A stretch of DNA of 64,000 bases from UBA1402 sp964575345 (GTDB lineage Bacteria > Bacteroidota > Bacteroidia > Bacteroidales > UBA1402). Below are positions 24,828 to 34,452 of this stretch, piece after piece. The stretch spans positions 1 to 64,000 of the forward strand of contig CAZNQD010000007.1 in NCBI GenBank assembly GCA_964575345.1, read 5' to 3'. How positions within the stretch are numbered: position 1 is the first letter of the stretch; every line of letters begins with the position of its first letter. The position numbers were made by a program, and so were the translations under genes. Under the pieces are notes generated by a model. The model saw nothing but the letters and a program-made list of their open reading frames with translations, was not told where the DNA came from and made no database searches.

Positions 24828-26810
24828 CTAATCGTAAAAATTCCAGGATAACCCTGCCTTGATTCCGGCCGGATTGAGCGGATAATGCGGCAGGGAAAAA
24901 TAATTCGGATTGGCAAACCAGCGGCTGCCATGTGTATACATCACAAAAAAGCGGGCCCGTTTCAGATGAAAATTGGCGTAGGCATTCATAAAAGGATAAT
25001 TCCCAACTTTCAACTCATCCTGAATATAGAACTGCCCGGTGGCAGGCATATAGTTGGGAGCATAATAAGCTGTATGATAGCGACAATCGACACCGGCCTG
25101 CAAGGTAAGTACGTCAAACAATTTGGTTTTAGCGTACAGATTGGTGTACAGCGACAGGCGGGGCAAAGGCAAAATCTCTTCTTTGCCCGAGAACTGAAAG
25201 ACTGCCTCGTTGTCCAGATTGATGATGCCATACCCCAGATGTTGTTTCCAGCTCGCAAACAAAACCTGTATCTGGCCATTGTATTGAGCCGGCAAAGCCT
25301 GACTGTTGAAATAGACATAATTGCTGATGTTTTCTACGCCGGCCGCCAGATCAATACCCAGAGCAGGAATGGACAAACTGCCCGAAATCCGGGTTTTGTA
25401 CTCGTTGCGAAAAGCATTGTTCCAGTCGAAATGATTGGAATAATACCTGCGCAAAAAATAATCGGGCATACGGCTGACAACAAATCCGTTGGCAGCAAGA
25501 TCAACCGGTCTGCCCCAGAGCCTGAAACGGCTGGATACATCGCCTTTGATTTCAAAATTGCCGGCGTAGTCGCTGCCCAACATGCAGATTTTAGCATCCA
25601 CGTTGAAATGCAAAGCAGAATCGCTGGTCGATACCAGGCGGCCGCCCAGCCATATCAGGTTTTCCCTGTGATAAACCATTTGTTTGAAGGGATCCGCCTC
25701 GCTGCTGTCGGGCAGGGCGGCCGAAGAAATCCGGGCGTACTGACGGTATTCGTGTTCGGCATAAGCGGTGAGTCCGAATTTTGCCCAGGTATGAAAGCCT
25801 TCGCGCAGGGACAGCCCAAAAGTATTGCGTATGGTGGTCAACGCGGCCGTATCGGCTGTATGAGTATTGTCAATATAGGCAGTGTCGTAAAAAGCAGGAT
25901 TGGCCGTGCGAGAGTCGTATTTTTTCCAGCCGTTGTCCAGGTGAAAGGTGTGAATAAAGGCCGTTACCGGCACAAATACATCCATAGTGTCGCCCTCTTT
26001 GACTTCCTGCCGTTTGAAACCAATGTTGTACTTATGATTGTAAAAAACATCGCGGTAGGTGGCCAGGTTAAATGAATTCGACAAATGAACCGGGATGTTG
26101 AGGCTTTCGTATTCGCGGTATCCACCACTCATTTCGAGAGGATGGGTAATATAACGGTCATCGGTAATACCCCCGTTCTCGTAATTTTCGAAGCGATTGT
26201 AAGCCACCCGAAAAAAAGCCTCGTAGCGGGGCGACTGATAATTACCGAACAACTGGGCAATTTTGCTTCGGGTGGCCGTGTTGGTATAGTAGCCCCTGGC
26301 ACTGGTAGAGCAATACTCACCCCCAATATTGAGGTATTTGTTGGCATTAACGGTAAAGAAAAAGCGAAAATCCTCTTCCTGAGAATAATCGTTGCCTACC
26401 GTTGTAATATAGTGGGCGTTGGTATAAGGACGGGTGGTATTGAAAAACAGCCATTCGCCTATGGATTTTTTCCAATGATCGTAAGGCTGCAAAAACAAAA
26501 AAAGGTGCTTAGCCTCACGATCGGTGTAAATCTTTGATTGAAAAGGCGAGCCGATATTGCCCAAATGGGACGCAGCCACGGTGTTTTTCCTTTCGGGCAA
26601 TGCCTGATTCTGGAAATTCAGGCTCAGGGTGTCCGGCGAAGCCGGCTTTTTTTCGCCCAAGGTCTCGTCTATGCTCAACGTACGTATTCTAAGGGCGACC
26701 ATTTCTTTTTTTTCGCTGCCGCCGGCGGGCCTGCTTTGTGCAAAAACCGGCACTATGTTGAAACACGACAACAACAGTAAGACAGAAAACCTTAGAAAAA
26801 CTCTAAACAT
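24828..26810 (-). CDS. Bacteroidota putative porin, outer-membrane beta barrel
   Basis: A 660-residue exported protein of the family named 'putative porin' in Bacteroidota. The signal peptide FSVLLLLSCFNIVPVFAQ cleaves near residue 25. The mature protein has a short linker, then long alternating strands (e.g. DYSQEEDFRFFFTVNANKY) to the C-terminal FYD. The ATG at 26810 is chosen over an upstream ATG at 26876, because only the former gives a normal signal peptide and a -7 like TATTTTTG sits at 26832-26839. It heads the run toward ligA. Substrate unknown. Confidence 0.8.
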   Translation of the reverse strand: MFRVFLRFSVLLLLSCFNIVPVFAQSRPAGGSEKKEMVALRIRTLSIDETLGEKKPASPDTLSLNFQNQALPERKNTVAASHLGNIGSPFQSKIYTDREAKHLFLFLQPYDHWKKSIGEWLFFNTTRPYTNAHYITTVGNDYSQEEDFRFFFTVNANKYLNIGGEYCSTSARGYYTNTATRSKIAQLFGNYQSPRYEAFFRVAYNRFENYENGGITDDRYITHPLEMSGGYREYESLNIPVHLSNSFNLATYRDVFYNHKYNIGFKRQEVKEGDTMDVFVPVTAFIHTFHLDNGWKKYDSRTANPAFYDTAYIDNTHTADTAALTTIRNTFGLSLREGFHTWAKFGLTAYAEHEYRQYARISSAALPDSSEADPFKQMVYHRENLIWLGGRLVSTSDSALHFNVDAKICMLGSDYAGNFEIKGDVSSRFRLWGRPVDLAANGFVVSRMPDYFLRRYYSNHFDWNNAFRNEYKTRISGSLSIPALGIDLAAGVENISNYVYFNSQALPAQYNGQIQVLFASWKQHLGYGIINLDNEAVFQFSGKEEILPLPRLSLYTNLYAKTKLFDVLTLQAGVDCRYHTAYYAPNYMPATGQFYIQDELKVGNYPFMNAYANFHLKRARFFVMYTHGSRWFANPNYFSLPHYPLNPAGIKAGLSWNFYD

Positions 26811-26831
26811 AGCCGGAATATACAATTGCTG

Positions 26832-26839
26832 CAAAAATA
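26832..26839 (-). promoter_or_regulatory. -7 box for the porin-ligA run
   Basis: Reads TATTTTTG on the minus strand, a perfect -7, 22 bases before the chosen ATG at 26810. The -33 is poor. Confidence 0.45.
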
Positions 26840-26922
26840 GAATGAATATTCCACAATGGGAAATCCGCTCCGGCAAATTTTACCGAAGCCTCAAAAAGGC
26901 CTTGTAAGTTGTCTGTATTTGA

Positions 26923-26952
26923 TTTGAAGCCCGAAAAATATCCTTATATTTG
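26923..26952 (+). promoter_or_regulatory. Promoter for slyD
   Basis: TTTG at 26923-26926, an 18-base spacer and TATATTTG at 26945-26952. The spacer is one base shorter than usual. Start codon 26982. Confidence 0.6.
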
Positions 26953-26981
26953 CCGATTATTTATTTTACATTCTTCTTTTT

Positions 26982-27548
26982 ATGAAAATTACTGACAATA
27001 AATTTGTTGCAGCATCCTACGACCTATACGTCGGCGGAGAAGACGGGCAAGCCCCCGAGTTGATGGAAAAAGCCACGGAAGAAATGCCCCTTACCTTTGT
27101 TTTTGGGACAGGTATGATGCTGGAATCCTTTGAATCAAAATTAAAAAATCTGCAGGCCGGTGATTCCTTTGATTTTGTACTGCCCTGCGACACAGCCTAT
27201 GGAGAGTACGACGAGGAACGAGTAGCAGAATTGCCAAAATCGATTTTCGAAGTAGATGGCAAATTCGACACGGAAAACGTTGCCGTGGACAAAATGGTTC
27301 CCATGATGACTGCCGAAGGGCAACGTCTTGACGGTGTGGTCCTTGAAATTACCGACGAGATTGTTCGCATGGACTTTAACCACCCTCTGGCCGGCGAAGA
27401 TTTACATTTTATTGGCAATGTGCTCGAGGTTCGCGAAGCCACCGACGAAGAAATGGAACAACTGATGGGTTCCTGCGCCGGTTGCGGGCACGACTGCTCC
27501 GAAGGACATGACTCAGGCCAGAGCTGCTGCGGTTGCGGATGTTCGTAG
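26982..27548 (+). CDS. slyD: SlyD-type FKBP peptidyl-prolyl isomerase
   Basis: A 188-residue cytoplasmic prolyl isomerase/chaperone. The FKBP half (with PLTFVFGTGMMLESFE and CDTAYGEYDEER) encloses an IF flap domain, as in SlyD. DFNHPLAGEDLHF is the conserved block after the flap. The C-terminal tail is rich in Cys and His (CAGCGHDCSEGHDS and CCGCGCS), a metal-binding tail for nickel or zinc as in SlyD. No hydrogenase or urease genes are seen nearby, so the metal client is unknown. aroC follows 95 bp later. Confidence 0.93.
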   Translation: MKITDNKFVAASYDLYVGGEDGQAPELMEKATEEMPLTFVFGTGMMLESFESKLKNLQAGDSFDFVLPCDTAYGEYDEERVAELPKSIFEVDGKFDTENVAVDKMVPMMTAEGQRLDGVVLEITDEIVRMDFNHPLAGEDLHFIGNVLEVREATDEEMEQLMGSCAGCGHDCSEGHDSGQSCCGCGCS

Positions 27549-27642
27549 TGCCCACTGCGGTTACTGAAATTTCTGTTGCTGCTTGATGTTGTTCTTAATA
27601 ATTTTTGTAGTTGTTGATTTCTTTCGTCCTAAATAAACTGAA

Positions 27643-28722
27643 ATGAATACATTCGGCCGATTATTTCGCCTCTGCTCTTTTGGGGAATCCCACGGCCGGG
27701 GCATAGGGGGAGTCCTGGACGGCTGCCCTCCCGGGCTGACCGTGGATTATGAATTGATACGCACAGAACTGGGACGACGCCGGCCCGGGCAGACTGCCTT
27801 GAGCACTGCACGTAACGAAGCAGACGAAGTGGAGCTGATCTCCGGCATCTTCGAAGGCAAAACCACCGGAGCCCCCATTGCTTTTTTGGTTAGAAATACC
27901 GACATGCGTTCGCAGGATTACGATTACCTGAAAGGAATATTCCGCCCCTCGCATGCCGACTACACCTATCACAGCAAATACGGCATTCGCGACCATCGCG
28001 GAGGAGGGCGTTCTTCGGCCCGCGAAACCATAGCCAGAGTGGTGGCCGGAGCCTTTGCCAAAATGCTGCTGAACACTATGAACATCAGCATAGAAGCTTT
28101 TACAAGCCAAATCGGTCCCATTGCCCTTGAACAACATGACAGCACCCTGTTTTCTTCGGAACTGGCTGCCGAAAATCCGCTTCATTGCCCAGATCGCGAA
28201 AAAGCCGATGCCATGATGGCGCTTATCGCACGGGTAAAGGAAGAACAGGACAGTATAGGCGGAGTGGTCAGCTGTGTCATCAAAGGACTTCCTGTCGGCT
28301 GGGGAGAGCCTGTTTTCGGCAAACTCCACGCCCGCCTGGCCGCGGCCATCCTGTCCATTCCGGCCTGCAAAGGTTTTGAGTACGGTTCCGGCTTCGATGT
28401 CAGCCAAAAAGGCTCTCTGCAAAACGATGCCTTCTACTTTGACGGCGAGCGCATCAATACCCGGAGCAATCGTTCGGGAGGCATACAGGGTGGCATTTCC
28501 AACGGACAGACAGTATATTTCAGAGCCGCCTTCAAACCCATCGCCAGCATTCGGATACCTCAGGAAACAGTCGACAAGGATGGCGTTGCCGTACAAATAC
28601 AAATTCAGGGCCGGCACGATCCCTGTGCCCTGCCCAGAGCCCTGCCTGTGGTAGAAGCCATGGCTGCCCTGGTACTGGCCGATGCCTGTCTGCTGGCCAA
28701 ATCGAAAGAGCGCATAGTTTAA
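27643..28722 (+). CDS. aroC: Chorismate synthase
   Basis: A 359-residue enzyme that makes chorismate from EPSP with reduced FMN. FGESHGRGIGGVLDGCPPG is the N-terminal signature and includes the active His. GRSSARETIARV (about residues 121-135) and RSNRSGGIQGGISNG (about 267-281) are the other two family signatures. Length is normal. It leads a rightward group with dipeptidyl peptidase III, though the functions are unrelated. The prephenate dehydratase gene stands 5 kb downstream. Confidence 0.97.
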   Translation: MNTFGRLFRLCSFGESHGRGIGGVLDGCPPGLTVDYELIRTELGRRRPGQTALSTARNEADEVELISGIFEGKTTGAPIAFLVRNTDMRSQDYDYLKGIFRPSHADYTYHSKYGIRDHRGGGRSSARETIARVVAGAFAKMLLNTMNISIEAFTSQIGPIALEQHDSTLFSSELAAENPLHCPDREKADAMMALIARVKEEQDSIGGVVSCVIKGLPVGWGEPVFGKLHARLAAAILSIPACKGFEYGSGFDVSQKGSLQNDAFYFDGERINTRSNRSGGIQGGISNGQTVYFRAAFKPIASIRIPQETVDKDGVAVQIQIQGRHDPCALPRALPVVEAMAALVLADACLLAKSKERIV

Positions 28723-28737
28723 ACAAATTCACGGTAT

Positions 28738-30840
28738 ATGAAAAAAACAATTTTTCTTATGAGTATTGTTTTGTTGTGTTTCGGCTGCACCACCAGGAAA
28801 GCTGAAACCAAAGAATTCGATTACAAAGTGGATCGCTTTGCCGATGTGGAAATTATCCGCTATCAGGTGCCCGGTTTCGAAAACTTAAGCCTGAAACAAA
28901 AAAAACTGGTTTACTATCTTTCCCAGGCAGCCCTCTGGGGGAGGGACATCATTTACGATCAGAATTATCGCCACAATCTCCTGATCAGACAGTGTCTGGA
29001 GGCTATTTACCAACACGCCGGTATCAGCCGCGATGGCCAGGACTGGCAGGCTTTCGAAATCTATCTCAAACGCGTTTGGGTCGCCAACGGCATACATCAT
29101 CACTATTCAACCGATAAGTTTAAGCCGGGCTTTTCGCAGGACTTTCTGGTAAAAGCCCTCAGGGCGGTTCCCGCCGATAAACTGCCCTCTCTGTGGTCTG
29201 AGCAGCAGACAACGGAGCAGCATCAGGCCGGGACACAGGTTCAGGCACAGGATACTTCAAAAACCCTTCAGCTTGCCGATGAACTGGCTGCCCGTCTGCT
29301 GCCTCTGCTTTTCGATGCCGGACTCGATGCCAAAAGAGTAAACCAGGCTCAGGGCGAGGACCTCTTGCTCAGTTCGGCCTGCAATTATTATCGCGATGTC
29401 ACCCAAAAAGAGGCCGAAGCTTTTTATGCCGCGCTCAACAATCCCGAAGATCCCCGCCCGGTTTCCTACGGTTTAAACAGCCGCCTGGTCAAAGAAGAGG
29501 GACAACTGCGCGAAGAGGTCTGGAAGATTGGCGGCCTGTATTCACCGGCCCTGGAGAAGATAGCGTATTGGCTGAAACTGGCCGGAGAAGTGGCCGAAAA
29601 CCCCCGCCAGAAAGAAATCATTCAAAGCCTGATTGATTATTACCACAACGGAGATCTCAAAACTTTTGATCAGTTTAGCATTCTCTGGGTACAGGATTTA
29701 CAATCGAAGGTTGATTTCGTAAACGGTTTCATCGAAAGCTACGGTGACCCTCTGGGCATCAAGGGCAGCTGGGAAGCCATCGTAAACTTTAAAAACGAAG
29801 AGGCATCCAAACGCACCCAAATCATCAGCGACAATGCTCAATGGTTCGAAGACCATGCCCCTATTGCCGAAGCCTTCAGAAAAAAACAGGTCAAAGGGGT
29901 CTCGGCCAAGGTAATCACCAATGCCATTATGGCAGGCGATGCCTATCCGACTACCGCCATAGGCATCAACCTGCCCAATGCCAACTGGATACGACGCGAT
30001 TACGGTTCCAAATCGGTCACCATCGAAAACATCACCGAAGCTTATTTCCAATCATCGCAAGGCAGCGGTTTTAACGAAGAATTTATGTGGACTGGGGCCG
30101 AAGTAGAAGCCTCGGCCAAATACGGCTTTGTTACCGGCAACCTGCATACCGACCTGCACGAATGTTTGGGCCACGGATCGGGCCAGTTATTGCCGGGTGT
30201 AGATCCTAATGCCCTCAGGTCTTACAGCTCAGTGATGGAAGAAGCCCGGGCTGATCTTTTTGCCTTGTACTTTCTGGCCGACCCCATATTGCTGGAATTG
30301 GGTTTGGTTCCTGATGCAGAAGCTTATAAAGCAGAGTATTACGAATACGTTATGAATGGCTTGCTCACCCAGCTGAGCAGAATAGAAAAAGGCAGGCAAA
30401 TCGAAGAATCACACATGCGCAACAGAGCCTTGATAGCCCGCTGGCTGCTTGATCAAGGCAGCAGGAACAAAGTGATGGAATTAAAAAAGCGTCACAACAA
30501 AACCTATCTGATCATACACGATTACGAAGCCTTGCGTCAGCTGACAGGACAATTGCTGGCCGAAGTGCAACGCATCAAGTCCGAAGGTGATTACACGGCT
30601 GCCGCAACCATGGTCGAAAACTATGCCGTGCAGGTAGATCCCCGCTTGCATCAGGAGATACTTGATCGTTACGCCAAACTGAACCTGTCGCCTTACAAAG
30701 GATTTGTAAATCCCTGCTATAAGCCGGTTTACAACGACAAAAACGAAATTATTGACATCGTGGTTCTTTATAACGAAAGCTACGTGGAACAACACCTGCG
30801 TTATTCTAAGGATTATGCTGCCCTACCTGTTGAAAACTAA
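28738..30840 (+). CDS. Dipeptidyl peptidase III, lipoprotein (M49)
   Basis: A 700-residue zinc exopeptidase that removes dipeptides from N-termini. The signal peptide ends at a lipobox, LLCFGC (Cys17), so it is anchored to a membrane, unlike the cytosolic eukaryotic form. The M49 motif HECLGH (about residues 472-477) and the third zinc ligand Glu in EEARADL (about residue 503) are intact. The N-terminal domain with KLVYYLSQAALWGRD is typical of Bacteroidota M49. It lies 15 bp after aroC, and a pectate lyase begins 5 bp after its stop. The pairing suggests they share a transcript, whatever the reason. Confidence 0.93.
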   Translation: MKKTIFLMSIVLLCFGCTTRKAETKEFDYKVDRFADVEIIRYQVPGFENLSLKQKKLVYYLSQAALWGRDIIYDQNYRHNLLIRQCLEAIYQHAGISRDGQDWQAFEIYLKRVWVANGIHHHYSTDKFKPGFSQDFLVKALRAVPADKLPSLWSEQQTTEQHQAGTQVQAQDTSKTLQLADELAARLLPLLFDAGLDAKRVNQAQGEDLLLSSACNYYRDVTQKEAEAFYAALNNPEDPRPVSYGLNSRLVKEEGQLREEVWKIGGLYSPALEKIAYWLKLAGEVAENPRQKEIIQSLIDYYHNGDLKTFDQFSILWVQDLQSKVDFVNGFIESYGDPLGIKGSWEAIVNFKNEEASKRTQIISDNAQWFEDHAPIAEAFRKKQVKGVSAKVITNAIMAGDAYPTTAIGINLPNANWIRRDYGSKSVTIENITEAYFQSSQGSGFNEEFMWTGAEVEASAKYGFVTGNLHTDLHECLGHGSGQLLPGVDPNALRSYSSVMEEARADLFALYFLADPILLELGLVPDAEAYKAEYYEYVMNGLLTQLSRIEKGRQIEESHMRNRALIARWLLDQGSRNKVMELKKRHNKTYLIIHDYEALRQLTGQLLAEVQRIKSEGDYTAAATMVENYAVQVDPRLHQEILDRYAKLNLSPYKGFVNPCYKPVYNDKNEIIDIVVLYNESYVEQHLRYSKDYAALPVEN

Positions 30841-30844
30841 TTAT

Positions 30845-32491
30845 ATGCACAAGTTGATTTTTTGCCTGACAATCATCTTATTAATGAATGTCGGCCTCCG
30901 GGCCGGGACAACAACAAGCTCCGAAGACGAAGTCAAAGCCTGCATGCGCAAGGCTACTGCTTATATGATGGACAAGGTGAGCGTCGGAGGTGGTTTTGTC
31001 GGCAGCTATCTGCCCGATTTTTCCCGTCGCTGGGGGGAACTGGAGGCCTTCCCCTCCATGATCTGGATAGACGGACCTACCCCGGCTATGGGCAATGCCC
31101 TGCTGGATACTTACCTTGCCACCGAAGACGAGTATTATTACCAACAAGCCTGCCGGGTGGCCGAGGCTTTGATTGCGGCTCAATTGCCCTGTGGAGGATG
31201 GAATTACATCTTCGATTTTGCCGGTGAAGAATCGCTAAGACAATGGTATGCCACTATAGGCAAAAACGCCTGGGGAGTGAGTGAATACAATTATTACTAC
31301 GGCAACGCCACTTTCGACGACCAGAACAGTTACAGGCCGGCTAATTTCTTTTTGCGTATTTATTTGCTCAAGAAGGATCCGAGGCACAAACAAGCCCTGG
31401 AACGGGCCATTGATTTTTTTCTCCAAAGTCAGTATCCCAACGGTGGCTGGCCACAGCGCTTTCCCCTCAGGTACGATTTCCCGGCCAAAGACGGCAGCCC
31501 CGACTACTCGAGTTTCATAACGCTCAACGACGGGGTGATGGAAAGAAACATCGATTTTATGTTGCGCTGCTATTACCTGCTCGACGATGAACGCTGCCTC
31601 TCTGCGGCCAAAAAGGGCATGGATTGCCTGCAGTTGCTGCAACAGGCAGCTCCTGTTGCAGGCTGGGCTCTTCAATACAATCTGGACATGCAACCCGCCA
31701 AAGCCCGCGATTTCGAACCGGCTTCGGTTTGCGTTTCAACCACCTATAGCACGGTGATGCTGCTGATGGAGTATTATCGCCTGACCGGAGAGAAAAAATA
31801 TATACAAGGCATTCCTGCCGCTCTCACTTTTTTGGACGAAGTGGCATTCAATGACAGCATGTTACAACTGATTGGAAGCAGCGGCGAAAGGGGAGGCAGG
31901 CTTTGTCCCCGCATGGTGGTCCCCGGCAGCTTTACACCTCTGTTTTTGCACCGCAGGGGTTTGCATATTGTCAACGGCGATTATTACGTTGATCAAAACC
32001 CGTCCAATACCATTGCTCATTACTCTTCGTTCTGTACTGTGAATACTGATTTTTTACGCAGCAGATACGAAAACCTGATAAACCTGCCCGCAGAAGAACT
32101 AAGCCAATCCTCTCCCCTCTTGCATCCGGAACTCCGGGAGCCTATGCTTCAACAATTCCTCTACAACAAAAGGCCCGAAGGAACCCGCAACTTTCTGTAT
32201 ACGGCTCAGGCTAAACCTTCTGAAAGGTTCCAGGAGATACTTGCTTTGTTGAACGAAGAAGGTTATTGGCCTGCTCCTCTGGTATTAACGACCAATCCTT
32301 ATATTGGCGAAGGCAGTGCCGACGACCCTGTGCCGGAACTTTACGAAGAAACCATGAAAAATCCCTTCAATACACAGTTTTACCGTTCCGAAAATCCACC
32401 CCTGGGCATCTCTGTCAATGCCTATGTTCAAAATATGGGAATTCTGATTCAATACCTGCTCAACCAAAAAGAGAACTCAAATGAAAAATAA
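30845..32491 (+). CDS. PL10-like pectate lyase
   Basis: A 548-residue exported protein with an (alpha/alpha) toroid of the PL10 kind. The signal peptide (IFCLTIILLMNVGLRA) is at the N-terminus. QYPNGGWPQRFPL, FITLNDGVM and PAKARDFEPAS correspond to the PL10 substrate and catalytic blocks, with an Asp in LNDG and an Arg in KARD as candidate catalytic residues. GGWNYIFDFAGE is another toroid motif. It should cleave polygalacturonate by beta-elimination. ATG 30845 was chosen because the 93 bases further upstream lie inside the peptidase gene. It overlaps the next gene, a KdgF-type fusion, by 11 bp. Confidence 0.8.
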   Translation: MHKLIFCLTIILLMNVGLRAGTTTSSEDEVKACMRKATAYMMDKVSVGGGFVGSYLPDFSRRWGELEAFPSMIWIDGPTPAMGNALLDTYLATEDEYYYQQACRVAEALIAAQLPCGGWNYIFDFAGEESLRQWYATIGKNAWGVSEYNYYYGNATFDDQNSYRPANFFLRIYLLKKDPRHKQALERAIDFFLQSQYPNGGWPQRFPLRYDFPAKDGSPDYSSFITLNDGVMERNIDFMLRCYYLLDDERCLSAAKKGMDCLQLLQQAAPVAGWALQYNLDMQPAKARDFEPASVCVSTTYSTVMLLMEYYRLTGEKKYIQGIPAALTFLDEVAFNDSMLQLIGSSGERGGRLCPRMVVPGSFTPLFLHRRGLHIVNGDYYVDQNPSNTIAHYSSFCTVNTDFLRSRYENLINLPAEELSQSSPLLHPELREPMLQQFLYNKRPEGTRNFLYTAQAKPSERFQEILALLNEEGYWPAPLVLTTNPYIGEGSADDPVPELYEETMKNPFNTQFYRSENPPLGISVNAYVQNMGILIQYLLNQKENSNEK

Positions 32492-33479
32492 TCTTTACCT
32501 TCTGTTAATACTCCTGTTGAGTGCCTGTCAATCCAAAAAGGATACAGATCAAGGCTGCATCGACTGGAAAGTAGCTGAACTTCCGGGTGTGGAATATCAG
32601 CTGGGGGAACCGCAGTTAGTCGATAGTAAATTAGGGCCGGCCGTCCGGTTTTCCGGAAAAGAGGCTTACTTTTTGAATACAAATCCTTTGGCAGGCATGG
32701 AAGAAGTGACGGTAGAGGCTGTTTTCCGGCCGGATGCCGACGGATCGTTTGAACAACGCTTTTTGCATCTGGGCGAAGCTTCCGGCGAACGTATTATGCT
32801 TGAGACCAGGGTAAAACCCGACGGAAACTGGTATTTCGATGCCTATGTAAAACGTCCCGACGAAGAAGGCTGTGCCTTGATTGATTCCAACCTTACCCAT
32901 CCGGCTGAACAATGGTATCATGCTGCCTTTGTCTGTCGCAAAGACAGCTTGTTTTCCTACATAAACGGTCAATCCGAAAAGTCAGCCGCTTTTGCCTATC
33001 AGGCTATAAACAAAGGGATTGCCTCCGTCGGGGTGCGTCAAAACAAAGTTTGTTTTTTTAAGGGGCAGATGTATCGCATCCGCATTACGCCCAGAGCCCT
33101 AAAACCTGAAGAATTTTTACATGATCATTTAATCCTGAATAGTATGAACAGTTCTTCCTTTTTGATGGAAAAAGAGCTGCCCTGGACCGATTTGGGCGGG
33201 GGAGTTAAAAGACAAATCCTTGGCTACAACCAAGACCTTATGCTGGTGAAAGTTGCTTTCGAAAAAGGCAGCATCGGAGCAGCACACAAGCATCCGCACA
33301 CCCAGTCTTCGCTCTGCGTCAGCGGCAGGTTCGAAGTGGATATCGATGGGCAACGCTCCGTCGTGTCTGCCGGAGACGGTTTTTACGTAGCACCTGACCA
33401 GGTGCACGGTGTCCGTTGTCTCGAAGCCGGTATGCTTCTGGATGCTTTCGCTCCCTGCCGCGAGGATTTTTTGCCCTAA
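32481..33479 (+). CDS. Lipoprotein with LamG-like domain fused to KdgF-type cupin
   Basis: A 332-residue lipoprotein (lipobox LLSAC, Cys16). Residues 30-215 resemble a concanavalin/LamG beta sandwich (VRFSGKEAYFLNTNP; VTVEAVFRPDADG; QWYHAAFVCRKDSL). From about residue 225 a cupin follows that matches KdgF in order: LPWTDLGGGVKRQILGY, FEKGSIGAAHKHPHTQ (metal His residues) and AGDGFYVAPDQVHGVRCLE, then FAPCREDFL at the end. KdgF converts unsaturated uronates to their linear keto form in pectin and alginate degradation. KdgF is normally a stand-alone cytoplasmic or periplasmic protein of about 110 aa. This membrane-anchored fusion next to a pectate lyase is unusual. Confidence 0.85.
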   Translation: MKNNLYLLLILLLSACQSKKDTDQGCIDWKVAELPGVEYQLGEPQLVDSKLGPAVRFSGKEAYFLNTNPLAGMEEVTVEAVFRPDADGSFEQRFLHLGEASGERIMLETRVKPDGNWYFDAYVKRPDEEGCALIDSNLTHPAEQWYHAAFVCRKDSLFSYINGQSEKSAAFAYQAINKGIASVGVRQNKVCFFKGQMYRIRITPRALKPEEFLHDHLILNSMNSSSFLMEKELPWTDLGGGVKRQILGYNQDLMLVKVAFEKGSIGAAHKHPHTQSSLCVSGRFEVDIDGQRSVVSAGDGFYVAPDQVHGVRCLEAGMLLDAFAPCREDFLP

Positions 33480-33507
33480 AGCCCTGGATCAATAAACAAA
33501 AATTGAT

Positions 33508-34350
33508 ATGAAACAAATAGCCATACAGGGCATTTCGGGCTCCTACCACGATATTGTGGCACGTCATTTTTTTGAGAGTGAAAACGTCGAAGTGCTGGGA
33601 TGTAAAACATTTAAAGAAGTATTTACTGCCATGCGCAAAGACAGTAGCATACTGGGGGTGATTGCCATCGAAAACACCATCGCCGGCAGCCTTTTACAAA
33701 ATCATAATCTATTGAGGGAAAGCGAAACAGCCATTATTGGTGAATTCAAACTCAGAATAAGCCATTGCCTGGCTGCCGTACCCGGACAAGCGTTTAAGGA
33801 TATCAAAGAAGTGCATTCTCATCCCATCGCGCTGATGCAATGTGACGATTTTTTGGAACTACATCCCGAATGGACTGTAGTGGAAAGCGAAGATACCGCC
33901 ACCAGTGCCAAAGTCATAGGCAATCAAAAGATTATGGGCAGGGCTGCCATTTGCAGCCTCCAGGCCGCCGAAATTTACGGACTTGAAGTGCTGGAAGCGG
34001 GCATAGAAACCAACAAACGCAATTTTACCCGTTTCCTGGTTTTGGCCGATCGCTGGAACGCCGAAAAATTCAATGCCGACAATAAGATAAACAAATCTTC
34101 GATGGTTTTCTCCACTCACCACCAGGAGGGTGCCTTGTCTCAGGTATTATCGGTGCTGTCGTATTACCATAACAATCTGACCAAAATTCAATCTATACCC
34201 ATCATTGGCCATGAATGGGAATATTTGTTTTTTATTGACCTTACTTTCGAAGATTACCTCAAATACAAGCAAAGTCTCGAGGCTATACGTCCCCTGACCA
34301 GCAACCTCAAAATCCTGGGTGAATACCCGGTGGGCAGGCAAATGCTTTGA
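33508..34350 (+). CDS. pheA: Prephenate dehydratase
   Basis: A 280-residue enzyme that forms phenylpyruvate for phenylalanine synthesis. GVIAIENTIAGSLLQNHNLL, ATSAKVIGN and NFTRFLVL are the dehydratase signatures. The C-terminal ACT domain (from about residue 200), with SIPIIGHEWEYLFFID, binds phenylalanine for feedback inhibition. No chorismate mutase domain is fused. It lies 28 bp after the KdgF fusion and could be transcribed with it, though that is chance neighbourhood rather than pathway sense. Confidence 0.95.
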   Translation: MKQIAIQGISGSYHDIVARHFFESENVEVLGCKTFKEVFTAMRKDSSILGVIAIENTIAGSLLQNHNLLRESETAIIGEFKLRISHCLAAVPGQAFKDIKEVHSHPIALMQCDDFLELHPEWTVVESEDTATSAKVIGNQKIMGRAAICSLQAAEIYGLEVLEAGIETNKRNFTRFLVLADRWNAEKFNADNKINKSSMVFSTHHQEGALSQVLSVLSYYHNNLTKIQSIPIIGHEWEYLFFIDLTFEDYLKYKQSLEAIRPLTSNLKILGEYPVGRQML

Positions 34351-34412
34351 ATAAAAAATGCAGTAATCACTTAAATTCATCTCAAAAAGAGGTAAATTTG
34401 AGTCTGTTTTTT

Positions 34413-34420
34413 TATATTTG
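34413..34420 (+). promoter_or_regulatory. -7 box before the GNAT gene
   Basis: TATATTTG matches TANNTTTG exactly, 33 bases before the ATG. The expected -33 is not seen at 19-21 bases, so this is moderate evidence. Confidence 0.45.
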
Positions 34421-34452
34421 CTGCTTATTGAGAGGAAATCAAAAGAGTTGAA

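Noticed and set aside
24885..26075. A 396-codon open frame opposite the porin gene
   Set aside because: No signal, domain or promoter; the porin reading explains the region.
27661..28617. A 318-codon open frame on the minus strand opposite aroC
   Set aside because: aroC is a certain gene here; the antisense frame has no family likeness and arises from codon bias on the coding strand.
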